From Lepidodermella squamata (lineage: Eukaryota; Gastrotricha): 64,000 nt of DNA. Shown here piece after piece: positions 1 to 10,072 of this stretch (its first letter is position 1; the number at the start of each line of letters is the position of its first letter). The stretch is from assembly GCA_047495785.1 (NCBI GenBank), contig JBLDXI010000043.1, forward strand, positions 558,001 through 622,000, in the 5' to 3' direction. The translations under genes were made by a program, and so were the position numbers. The notes below the pieces were generated by a model. That model saw nothing but the letters and a program-made list of their open reading frames with translations. It ran no database searches and was not told the origin of the DNA.

Positions 1-525
1 CATGGATAATTTATTCTGCGTTTGTTTTTCAATTTCGCTGTTGTTTTCTAATAAAAAATTGACCTTTCACGCACTACTGAATCAGCCGCAGGTATACTCA
101 GATTTTGCGCATTTGCCCAAACTTACGGCAGCTGAAACGTCCATTTTTTACAATAGGGTAAAAGCATGCTCTCAATTTTATCAGGTAAGGAAGCTATATT
201 GCTTGAAAGCTTCTCAGCTCTCTATACTGAGACGACATACATCATGAAACTATATCATTGTGGGCTATTGGCAGCAAGCAACATCGATATCCATCTTTTA
301 TTAGCGTGATGAATGCGTTCCTGGTTTACACTCTATTTTGAATCGCCTGTCACGCGAGCGGACAGGGTAATTTTCCTAACAGAGCGCGAAGTACGGGGGG
401 AATGAGGGGTATCGTACCCCCCAGTTCGGCCGAACCTAAAAATTTCCCCCTAAAGATTTGCGACAAATGGGAATCTGATTTATTCCGCAATAATAACTTG
501 AAAATTTGGCGAAAAAGCAAATGAA
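1..525. other. Intergenic, no gene supported
   Basis: No convincing coding segment is seen. A short open frame near the left edge has no family features and no splice context. The only structure is the hairpin repeat listed separately. Confidence 0.5.
382..437. repeat. Dispersed hairpin repeat, copy 1
   Basis: G-run, short loop, C-run sequence able to fold on itself (GGGGTA / TACCCC around TCG). It starts with the word GCGAAGTAC. A second copy with the same order of words (GCGAAGTAC, GGGGT, TCG, ACCCC, CAG) lies at about 16260-16317. By eye the two agree at roughly three quarters of positions, so they look like one dispersed repeat family. Function unknown. Confidence 0.5.
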
Positions 526-1245
526 ATGGACCCGTGGTTATTATTCATATTTTCAAAACGTTGTTGTTATGAAGCCAAGCTGATGGCGAGAGGTTTGCAA
601 GCATGTCACATCTGCTCGAAATCATCATCACTAAATTCAAATTGTAACCGTGAAACGTTTCAACACGCCATGTTAGAGCCCATTTTAAAGAATTTGCGTT
701 TGAACACTATCAAGAGATTTTTACAATGGAAAATACAGACAACATCAGGCCATTACGTCTACATTTTCGGCGAGGACAACTCGTCATGGGTCGCCTTGGA
801 TCCTATTAGGGACGATACAGAGCTTGAAGCAGCTCGCCATCTCATGAACTCTTCGATAAGTCGCGGCGACTGGTACCGCCATTTACGGCCTTTATCCCCG
901 CAGGAATTCCGTAATAATTTCGCGAAAATCGGCAACCCAAACTTTCAATGGTTCGTCATGACCGGGTCGGAGAAATTCGCGAAGAAAACCGGGCGAATAA
1001 TTGCGACTGCTCGAGTTGAGCTCATCCCGTACCACAACAAACGAGACCGCCGTCTCATGTCAGCGTTCATTTTCGCAAATGCCGACTACGCGTCGCATGA
1101 CTTCACGATTTGGAAGGTGTTCGATTGGTTCCTGCGGTACCCGGCCTTTGGCTTCACGGACAGGTCGCCGATCAAATCAGTGCTGGTCATGAACAATCGA
1201 ACCGCTTTTATTATGGATTTTTACAATAATGATTTGTTTGTTTAA
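526..1245 (+). CDS. Orphan protein, about 239 aa or shorter
   Basis: Open frame of 239 codons ending at TAA 1243-1245, with AATAAA at 1255-1260, ten bases past the stop, which supports a real 3' end. The protein is mixed and globular-looking with no membrane segment or known motif. The last 120 residues are rich in aromatic and charged residues (RDRRLMSAFIFANADYASHD is typical). The N-terminal 40 residues look less protein-like. The true start may be an internal exon boundary, for example an AG near 740 (AATACAG/ACAAC), with an upstream exon I cannot place. I do not recognise the family. Confidence 0.5.
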   Translation: MDPWLLFIFSKRCCYEAKLMARGLQACHICSKSSSLNSNCNRETFQHAMLEPILKNLRLNTIKRFLQWKIQTTSGHYVYIFGEDNSSWVALDPIRDDTELEAARHLMNSSISRGDWYRHLRPLSPQEFRNNFAKIGNPNFQWFVMTGSEKFAKKTGRIIATARVELIPYHNKRDRRLMSAFIFANADYASHDFTIWKVFDWFLRYPAFGFTDRSPIKSVLVMNNRTAFIMDFYNNDLFV

Positions 1246-1839
1246 TGATTGATTAATAAACTTCTTTAATAATAGGGCCAGTCTTTTTTATCAATTTTAC
1301 TGTTTTTCGAACTTTGGCGAGTTTTAAAGTGAGCTTTCTTTTTCTGCATTTCTCGAATTTGACTTCTCGAAAATCCCCAAGGGAATTCCCAAAAGCTTAT
1401 TCTTTATCTTGACGAAAAGACGGAAACAATGTCGAATGGAAACCCAGAGGGCAGTCCAGCGCCGCTTTTAGTGTAATTTCTATAAAATATAAAATATAAC
1501 TTCAGCCGTACTCGTGTATTTCGTTTCATATCTCAGTCCCTTCACTCCACAACAGACATAAATTACTCAATTCTCAGCAAAATCAATGTTATAACGTTGG
1601 ACAAGTGCCAATTGTAGATCGCCTAAGGTAATTTAGAGCGGCAGCTAGGTCGCGCCATCGATTAAACGCATTTTCTACTGCGAACCCCTTGTTTTTTCGT
1701 TTAGTTTATTGTCTTTATGCAGTTTGTCGAATCGATGAGCTGCCATCATCATTTATTATTAACGTAAGTCTTTATTCTTTTATCCCCTGCTGAGATAGAG
1801 TCCAGCCTAATAACGCCTTTTTTCTCTCCACGTAAAGAA
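1246..1839. other. Intergenic, no gene seen
   Basis: AT-rich spacer between the orphan gene and the next two-exon gene. No long open frame, RNA gene or repeat was recognised. Confidence 0.4.
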
Positions 1840-3153
1840 ATGTTTGCTATTAGCTGGAAAGATTTTGCTCGGGATAAACTGCTTCCAATATCCTATGCGA
1901 CTTACACGAAGTTGCAAGACGTTTCGACAAGCGAAATCTACGACAGGGCGAAACACATAGAACTTGAGCTCAACTTACAGAAATTCGTCGAACGATTGAA
2001 GCGGTTACTGGAGCCTGACTTCAAAATAGAGGAGGCCGAAGTACTGAGGCCATTCAATGACGCGCAACGCATTTCGAGTCATTTTAGCCCGTGGCTGAAT
2101 CAAATATTAACTGAGAATTGGCAGAAAGCTCAGAAAGACCAGCATAGGCTCGTTCCTGCGAGAGGATCCGATGAACCCAGCCCCGAGCAAACGTAAGCTT
2201 GCTGAAATTAATCTTCCAAATTTTGGACCTTTATTCAATTTTATTAATTCCAAATTGCGAATCCATTTTTCAGAATTGAGCTTATACGGCGAAGTATCGA
2301 ATGCATGGAAAAGGTCGCTTGCGTGATCAGCATCGTCAAAGATCACCTTAATTCGAGTCCCGAGCGAGTCAAAGCTTTCAATGCGAAAATCAGCCAAGCA
2401 TTCGATAGATCTTACAAATTCCTGATACCTATGCTGAAATTGGGCCTGGTTGCTGTTAAAAGTAGTCCGACCCTGCTGAACCCAGTCGAGGACGATAAAG
2501 GCGATGCAGAACTTCTGGAGATCGAAAAGACCTTCTCGGTCGGATTCACGGCCATTCAGATCACAAAGCGAGTCATGGCCTTGAAAACCCGATGGGAACG
2601 TGAAAACGTGACTCAAACAATCGACATAAGAGGAAAGGCAATCGCTGAGGCAAAAGCCCTTCGAGAGGCGAAAAATCTGGACAGGAGGCGGAAACAAGCC
2701 GAGAAGCAGAGGATCTTTCTAGAGCGGCGAAAATCTCAAAATATTCCTCAGTTTTCCGCGCCAGGCCTCGAAGTCTCGAGTAGTTGGAACTATGACATCA
2801 AACCGAAGAATGACATGGAAATCGCTTTTGGTCAAAATTCAGACCTTCGACATGCGAAAAGCCTTGAATCCGTCCTGTACAAGAAATATCGATCAAGCAA
2901 TGTCAGTTTGCTGCCTGAAATCAAATCGAAAAAGCTGAGGAGCGATAAGCAACTGGCGAAACTTGGCGCAAGGCTTTTGACTAAAGAAGATTTCACGAGT
3001 CGGGAGATTGAAGTTACGAATTATTCAACTTTCGACTCTTCGTTGTCGACCAGAGCGATAAAACTGTCTTTCAAGCTGCCGGAAATCGGCTTCAATCGAA
3101 CTATGATTGATGATGATGATGATGACCGTTCTGATGTAACCATAAATTTATGA
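1840..3153 (+). CDS. Orphan basic/coiled protein, two exons, 410 aa
   Basis: Exons 1840-2192 and 2274-3153 join in frame across a GT-AG intron (GTAAGC ... TTTTTCAG), giving 410 residues. The first exon starts at an ATG after a pyrimidine-rich stretch. A basic, charged helix lies near residues 220-255 (RRRKQAEKQR and similar), followed by a Lys/Ser-rich tail that ends in a run of six Asp and a few more residues. There is no signal peptide or membrane segment, so a cytoplasmic or nuclear place is likely. I do not recognise a domain. The C-terminal part, with several SLP/LPEI-type patches, could bind a partner, but that is a guess. No AATAAA is seen within the next 100 bases. Confidence 0.7.
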
Positions 3154-3226
3154 ATGACGTGATCCCTCCAAAATGTCTGACGAATAATGAAACTAGCTAA
3201 CTAACATAACACTAGCTTTTTCCGAC

Positions 3227-4163
3227 GAAGAAACCTTTTTTCAGCAGCAGATTTCTTTTTTCAGCAGCAGAATACTTTTTTCTGCAGCAGATACTTTTCC
3301 CAGCAGCAGATACTTTATTCAGCAGCAGATTATACTTTTTTCAGCAGCAAATTTTAAAATATCGATTTTCATTAAAAAAATGTAACCATTTTGATAGACA
3401 CGTTTTCATGAGTTCAATAATACATAAGTTCCCATATGAAATGGGCAGCATTAGATGAACACGTGCTGTTTACAAAATAAGCGCACGCGACCGGTTATTT
3501 TCACAACTGTTCGTTTGAAATATTTATGTGATTCAAGCACAAAGTTTAAATCAAATTGATTATGAGAGAACTACTGTTGTCATCGCCTTCTACCATAAAA
3601 AGCTCCCCTGATCAATCCGACGTGGAGACTTCGGCCCGGGTGCGAGGAAAGGCGGTAGTCTATGTCTACTCAGGAAACCGGTTCCCCGACTGGGCGACGG
3701 CATCGGCTAGTTGAATGCCCTTTGATTGAAATCTTGCCCTTGAAAAGCGGTAAAGGCCGTAAAAAGACTATATCCTTGTTTTACACGGGTGCACACTACA
3801 TGGCCCTAGGCCGCTGAATTTTTCTTGATAGAACAGACTGAATTAACTGACTTTCCATTCTCGGATGTTAAATCTAATAAGAGTAATGACGAGTATATGG
3901 AAATAAGCGCCAAATCATTTTAGGCGCGGTTGCTGCTTATAACGAAATATGTAACGAAATATGTATACATATTTGAACTCAGGAAAGCGTGTCTATCAAA
4001 ATGGTTACATTTTTTTAATGAAAATCGATATTTTAAAATTTGCTGCTGAAAAAAGTATAATCTGCTGCTGAATAAAGTATCTGCTGCTGGGAAAAGTATC
4101 TGCTGCAGAAAAAAGTATTCTGCTGCTGAAAAAAGAAATCTGCTGCAGAAAAAAGAGCTATCC
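3227..4163. mobile_element. Non-autonomous TIR element with 8-bp target duplication
   Basis: Two long inverted arms, about 3242-3418 and 3971-4156, match almost base for base for about 160 bases. Each arm contains five or six spaced CAGCAGCAG / CTGCAGCAG words followed by a shared unique block (GATAGACACG and neighbours). The direct repeat TTTCCGAC flanks it at 3219-3226 and 4164-4171 and looks like an 8-bp target-site duplication, the size typical of hAT-type elements. The roughly 550-base core has no transposase. It contains a GC-rich stretch (about 3610-3720) with several small palindromes. It lies between two host genes. Confidence 0.75.
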
Positions 4164-4291
4164 TTTCCGACTATTATGACTAACAATTGCACAAATGGAG
4201 ATAAGCAAAATGATAAGACAACATTTTCTCCATAAGCTATCAGTATCGAAATTTGCGTAAATTTGCGTATTTCCGTGTTGGCTGAAGTGCA

Positions 4292-5019
4292 ATGGCTGTA
4301 CAAGATCAGTTCCAACCTGAGATTGAACTGGAAAAGGTTAGATATACTTGGTAATTTTTGGATATTTTACGATTTTCAATCAAGCATTCTATATCGCATG
4401 TGCTGACGGTAGAATTGCCGAGGTTGAAGACTTCTTATCATCCTCATTTTCTCTCGACCTAATCAATACGAGATTTTCAAGAGATCGTCATGGTGTCGAA
4501 ATAGCCGGAATGGCCCTGATCAACAGCGAAACTTGCTTACGCTCGATTTGCTCACGGGGCAACGAAGTAAAGCTGAACCTGATTCTATCGGCAAAGCTCC
4601 GCCTTGAACAAGAAATAAATGGCTCAACTAAGAACCAAGCGATGGAGGAAGTCAGAGCTTTCGTCAATTCGCAAGATGAAGATGGCTTCTCTGCTCTTTG
4701 TTACGCGAGCTGTTGTCGAGCTTTGAAATGCGTCAAAGTTCTCTAAGAGTTCGAATCGCGAGGCGCCGCGGCATCGTTTGCTGATGTCAACGTGAGGACA
4801 AATGACGGCTGGACTCCGTTGATGATGGCTGCGTACGCGAATCGTGAGGAAACAATGCGGTACTTGCTGGATAAAGGCGCTCGGCTGCATGACAAAAATC
4901 GCAATGGTGAAACTGCACGAGAAATCGCTGAAAGCCACGGTTTCTACAATGTTTTGCGCCATCTCGATTCAGTGGAACAGACTTATTGCCAAGTCGGAAA
5001 TCAGCCATGTCGAAAATAA
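4292..5019 (+). pseudogene. Ankyrin-repeat gene 1, interrupted by an in-frame stop
   Basis: Ankyrin-repeat protein with the same layout as the genes at 11.4 and 22.8 kb. A possible first exon starts at ATG 4292 and ends at a GTTAGA donor at 4337; the main frame runs from about 4384 to 5019. TAA 4744-4746 interrupts the frame inside a repeat. The same frame then continues with clear ankyrin sequence (DGWTPLMMAAYANREETMRY, then LLDKGARLHDKNRNGETA). In the paralogue at 11736-12067 the matching codon encodes Cys. The first-exon join also does not preserve frame with the best AG. Both point to a decayed copy, or an assembly error. The final TAA overlaps AATAAA 5015-5020. The intact paralogues would act as protein-binding scaffolds in the cell. 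Confidence 0.7.
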
Positions 5020-5515
5020 ATGTTTTACTTTGTTGTGATACAATATCCAAGCTTTCATCAGTTTCAGAGAATATCAAAGTTACTTATTTCACTAAAATGA
5101 CACTTCGTATTCCCAAACCATCGCCAATGAGGCTTTTGACCTGGGATCAGTTTCGAAACCTTAAACGCTGCAGCATTATAGCCAAATTCCTACTATATTC
5201 GTCGTTTCAAAACTCTGGGTTTACATTAACGCCTGTTTTGGAGTTGTGAACCAATCGTGAAATCGAAACATGAATATTCATAATTATAGGACAAATTTAT
5301 TATCTTACAGTAACGCATACATTTCGAATATGATTGCACTAAATAACCTTAATTAGCTGCTAAGCACAACACGACAATTCAATCAGAGATCAAATAATGT
5401 TGAAGCTACGTACAAAATATTGCCAGGGTGGTGTTATTATTCATGCAAAAATCTCCTAAATACAAGAGTATTGCCGTTAACATGGTATAATAAGCAGAAG
5501 TGACATGAAAACCGG
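5020..5515. other. Convergent 3' region
   Basis: Spacer between two converging genes. TTTATT at 5296-5301 is a candidate poly(A) signal for the minus-strand choline transporter. Nothing else is recognised. Confidence 0.4.
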
Positions 5516-7339
5516 CTATTTTTCAAAAGTAGCAGCTGGGTTGTCGTTCGATGTCGGCGACCGAACCACCGGAGCGTCCTTGTTGAAGCTATTCGGGGTC
5601 ACCCAGTTCGGCAGCGGCAGTGTCGAAGCGCCGTGGAACTCAGGCGTTGAGGCTGTAGTCGTAAGGGTCAACCCACCAGGTGAACCATCAATCTGCGGGC
5701 CAGACGGACTCTGGCGCATTTGCTGGGCTAAATCCGACATGAACGAAGCAGCGGTTGAATTCGCATTCCGCAAGGGCACAGTCTCAGGCGGGGAGGTTCG
5801 GACTACGCAATTCGCGAAATCGTACCTCGGGTTCAAATGGCCGCCTTCGAATAGGAACATGGTCAGCCAAGATACGAGAACAATCGCAAGGAACGAGCAT
5901 AACATGGACAGGGTCTTGAATGGGAACGGCTGAATAGGCAGCCCGTTTTCATCCGGATAGTAACCGGGGTAGGGGATGAAAGCTGGCAACATCAAGAGCG
6001 GCTCTCCGCCGCCTAATCTCAACAGAAAACCAACTACATAGCCGACGAATGAGCCGTAAGTATTCGTCCAGCGTAGATAGACCACGCAAAGTAACTGCGG
6101 GAATAGGATTACGTAGACAAAATCAGAACACAGGTACCATAGGCCGTAGATAGTATTGATGGTTAGGCCTAAGATACAGGCTGCAGTTCCAACCCCAAAA
6201 ATCGAAACCCGCATCACCCACATGATTTCTTTTTCTGATGCGTTGTGGCGGAATACGAGTTTGTAAATATTTCGAGCGAACATTGAAGATGCTGAGAGGA
6301 TTGATGAGTCGGCTGAGGACATTACAGCGGCAGCTACAGCGCCTAATCCAATGAATGAAACCCAGGGCGGGCAGAGGTAGCGTAGGGTTAGTGGCAGGAC
6401 CAATTTCTGTTCCTCCGGCGTGATTTCCTTGCCATACTCGGTCTGGGTCCAATTCGCGTTTTTCGCAACGGCCCCGATGAGGACGGGCGGGATGGCGAGG
6501 ATGAAACAACCCAGAGCTGCGACGTAGGACAAAACCTGGGCGTAGGTCGAAGTTCGGCTAGACAGGACCCTTTGAAAGTAAACCTGCCACGGAATCCCGC
6601 CGAATATCAGTAGGAGGTAAGAATCGATGTAGGTTCCCAACTCTGAGCCGTGGAGTGTCCCCATCCACACATCGACATCACGGCTGAGGGGTTCGACATT
6701 TTCGTTGTACAACGCGAAGGGGATGCAGAGCAACAGCCCGAATAGGATACAAATCATCTGGACGACATCGGTGTACGCTACGGCGTAGAGACCTCCGAAC
6801 AACGTGTAACCAACTGCGATTACAGCTGATAAAATCACGGAAAATGTGTTGTTGAGATTGATGACAACGGACAGGGTAGCGCCTAGGGCTGAGAGGATTG
6901 CCGCCGACCAGAAAACTTCACCCAGTAACGCAGGGATGAAGAGAAGGCCGCCCATTCTCTCGCCGTAGCGAATTTGAAACGGGTCCAGCATTGTTACGTA
7001 GCCTTCATCTCGCATTTTTCTCGCGAAGAGGAGTCCGCCGAAAATTAGGCTCATAGCGTAGCCGAACGGGGCCTGGCACGCGAGTAGGCCGTTTGAGTAT
7101 AACATTTCGGCTGTTCCGTTGATGTAGCCGCCGCCGACCCAAGTCGCCGTCATGGTGCAGATCCCGACCAGCGGGCCGATGTTGCGGCCGGCTAGCATTA
7201 CGGTCTCGGTTTCAGTTGACTCGCCTTCGCGCTGGGCTTTGCCGCCCTTTCTCGCCGCCCAGATGCCGACGAATAGGATGCCGATGTAAAATAGGACGAC
7301 GCCGCCCAAGCCGACCCAGTTGACGGATTCGAAGAACAT
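5516..7339 (-). CDS. SLC5A7: High-affinity choline transporter (SLC5A7/CHT1 type), 607 aa
   Basis: Sodium-coupled choline uptake carrier of cholinergic nerve endings. It supplies choline for acetylcholine synthesis. The single open frame has the SLC5 fold with about 13 membrane segments. Family words are clear: [13 protein letters not shown] then [15 protein letters not shown] near residues 47-77, [19 protein letters not shown] (about 113-131), [17 protein letters not shown] (about 247-263), and [19 protein letters not shown] (about 342-360). Length is close to the usual 570-600; the extra is a Ser/Pro/Thr-rich cytoplasmic tail of about 90 residues. The start is the first ATG, directly before an extracellular N-terminus and the first helix. 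No intron interrupts the gene, unlike its multi-exon neighbours. Confidence 0.95.
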   Translation of the reverse strand: MFFESVNWVGLGGVVLFYIGILFVGIWAARKGGKAQREGESTETETVMLAGRNIGPLVGICTMTATWVGGGYINGTAEMLYSNGLLACQAPFGYAMSLIFGGLLFARKMRDEGYVTMLDPFQIRYGERMGGLLFIPALLGEVFWSAAILSALGATLSVVINLNNTFSVILSAVIAVGYTLFGGLYAVAYTDVVQMICILFGLLLCIPFALYNENVEPLSRDVDVWMGTLHGSELGTYIDSYLLLIFGGIPWQVYFQRVLSSRTSTYAQVLSYVAALGCFILAIPPVLIGAVAKNANWTQTEYGKEITPEEQKLVLPLTLRYLCPPWVSFIGLGAVAAAVMSSADSSILSASSMFARNIYKLVFRHNASEKEIMWVMRVSIFGVGTAACILGLTINTIYGLWYLCSDFVYVILFPQLLCVVYLRWTNTYGSFVGYVVGFLLRLGGGEPLLMLPAFIPYPGYYPDENGLPIQPFPFKTLSMLCSFLAIVLVSWLTMFLFEGGHLNPRYDFANCVVRTSPPETVPLRNANSTAASFMSDLAQQMRQSPSGPQIDGSPGGLTLTTTASTPEFHGASTLPLPNWVTPNSFNKDAPVVRSPTSNDNPAATFEK

Positions 7340-10072
7340 TTTTTGAGCTTAGGGTCGAAATTAAATTCTTGCGATGGAATCTCCTTCAATTAATCTCATC
7401 CTTAATCTCTATGAAGCAAGAATATTAGAGTGGTTTGGATGTAGGAAAAAAATCGTGAATCGCGAGAGATGTCGATGGGGAAGATTTCGCCAAGAGGGGT
7501 TAATTATTCATGCGATCAATAGTTCGTAATACGTGATAAATCTCGTTACTGCAAGTCGGGTGGTATCACTGATTTTGATCGATCGTTCCCCACACGTTGA
7601 TTTATATCGTACGCTTTAGCATGGAATAGAGGCGGATTTATGAATGACGACATGTCTAGATTCTAGCCATTTGGATTGCCACGACTTGCCGAATATTTCG
7701 GGAAAATTGTTATGAAATGAAAAACGCTTGCACTATACAAGTCTGCAATAACTGTCCTGATTAAAAAAAATATTGAAAATGGCAATTTTTACAAATGACC
7801 TTTTAGGGCTGAATTTTGAAAATTTCTGCTAAATTGAGCTGATAAGGTTGAATCAAATCAATGAAGAATACCCATATGATAAACTGCAACATACAACACT
7901 ACGGTCGTGATAGATTGAACTGTTAAGACTATGTTTCAGTGTCGCTACATGTATTGGTCACTAGTAATGCACCGCTTATAGAGAACAGTTGTAAGTAGCC
8001 TATAGCTTGAAATCGGTAGTAGTTTGAAGTCTCAAGATGAAACTGGAGAATTTTTACTTGGAAGCAGCAATATTGGGATGAATTGAAATGCGATATTGAA
8101 ATGCGTCACATTATTGGATCGAGTGGTACTATTTTCTCAAATGAGCACGCCCTCTGGGACGGGAAAAAGCTCAGTCATAATAATAGGAGCCATTATTTTT
8201 AGACGGCTGACTCGGGCTATCAACGTCTTCTTCATTATTAAATTCCGGAAAAATGAATAAAACGATGAGTAAAAAAGTGTTGTTACTACTCAAATGGAGT
8301 GTAGGCTTCAGTGGTGAAATTAAATTAACTAATATTACTCGGCTGCTGGCCGACAACAATGTGCAGTACAGATAATACTTCAGAACTGGGCGGACTTATC
8401 GCTATAACACATATATACGAGCTTCACGACTGAGTGAAAATGCGTACGCATGGAATGAGGCGCTGAATATGCGGCAAAACACCAATGCCCAGCCACATAT
8501 TTTTTGATCGATTTGATCGAAAAAATGACTCCAAAGAGAAAGATGTAAAATATTTCAAATCTTAGGGTGGAGGAGAGACAGAGGAAACGCAACTATCAAG
8601 GCTATAGCAAGGATAAATTAGAACTCATTGGACCACGGGACATGACTGCGAAGACGTTTGACCATTCTTCGCTTACTAAATATCCATTTCAATGTTTCAG
8701 GTTTCTTTTGAAAGGCGAACCTCGGGGCTATCGTCTGCACTTTGAACGTTCTTCAGATTCACCAGAGTTGGAGAAGAATTAACGTTCAAAGTCAAACGTA
8801 TCCGAAATCGCCCCGTCCAAAATAAGACCGGTCTGCGGTATCGTTCTAGATCTACGAGATCCTGGTGAGAAACAAAATCAGGCCCAGAAGGCTAGAAACA
8901 ATATAGCTGACGACATTATAATCCGCTTTTATTTGCGATTAAATAGAACACGGGAAAGGAACAAAAATGAGCCTAAGATTTTGACCGTTAGTGCGGATTG
9001 ATGTTTGCAGCGACCTCTGATGTTTGGGAATAGGTGGCGAAGAATTTGCATTGATTTGCGCGCTGTGTTTGCGCACCCGGCGCGGCATGCGATACGGGTA
9101 ATAACGCGGGCGAGAGCGTGCCGAATAGCAGGCTGCAGTGTATGCTCGCCAAGCGAAAGCTGTGGGCGAACAATTTGACACAAATCTGTACTAAGTGACA
9201 CTTTCGATGATCTGAAATGAAGAAACAATCTGAAAGAAATAAACAATTGGCTCACCCTCTGGTAAACTGTTCAGGTCAAAATGGCCTATTGCAATGATTC
9301 TGAGGCTATTTTTTCAAACCAAGCCTTGCTAGTGGTACTTGTAATCTCTAAAATAATGGGCAAAATCTTCTTGATAAAATTAACTTTATCAACCGATAGC
9401 TCTTTATTCATTCACAGCAATAATTCAAGTTTTGAGCTCATGGAATCCGGAATACTAATATGTTTTCTGAAGGTGCCTTTCAGTCTCCTCTGTTTGGGGA
9501 CGCTGACCATTCATGATTTTCGGTGGCCGATTTCTGGACCAGCAACAGGCGTTACAATTATCGATTAGAACCAATCGATTTCATGAATAGCTAATGACTC
9601 GAGCCGTCCTTATGACATCGACTGCGCCACGATTATCGACCGCCATAAGCTGTATGACACGCACTAATGCGATAAAGCTAACGTAGCACGAACGCATTTT
9701 ACAATATCGCTACGACGAGACTTCACACGTCTTGTTTGCATTTTGTACGCATCGCCAACTCACACTTGTAGTTATGATTATCGGCGCCGATCTTATTCCA
9801 GGCACCAGTGTCCAGCCGCACAAATCACACCACGCGCCCAGTCGGCCAGATATCGACCAAGAACGGGTAATTTATCAAATGATCACCTTATTGGATAGCG
9901 TTAAAGCGCGAACAAGTGACAAGTTGGATTAGATGGGTTTAACGCCTTCTGGAAAAAATTCACGGAAATTCAGGAAAACTTCAATTTTTTGTGTAATGCA
10001 AAAGGCCCATAAAATGGCGTAAAATGAAGGTGGAAGAGTTGGCTTGCGAATATCCAGCATCATGTTACTTGA
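7340..10072. other. Long intergenic region, no gene supported
   Basis: 2.7 kb upstream of the choline transporter. Short open frames exist but show no homology pattern, signal peptide or splice context. A CpG-rich patch lies at about 9055-9175. Part of this stretch presumably holds the transporter promoter, but no TATA box or other site is convincing. Confidence 0.4.
8739..8792. repeat. 12-bp perfect inverted repeat (hairpin)
   Basis: ACTTTGAACGTT at 8739-8750 is exactly reverse-complementary to AACGTTCAAAGT at 8781-8792. A CTTC/GAAG pair just inside could lengthen the stem with a small bulge. It lies in non-coding sequence. It may be a remnant of an inverted-repeat element or a structured transcript. 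Confidence 0.4.

Noticed and set aside
2-247. 81-codon open frame at the left edge
   Set aside because: No family signal, no start context and no 3' signal; it may be intron or partial exon sequence.
2107-2697. 196-codon antisense frame over the two-exon orphan gene
   Set aside because: Shadow of the sense gene, whose splice sites and joined frame are better supported.
9732-9932. 66-codon frame with a hydrophobic start (possible secreted peptide)
   Set aside because: Weak signal-peptide shape only; no processing sites, poly(A) signal or splice evidence.
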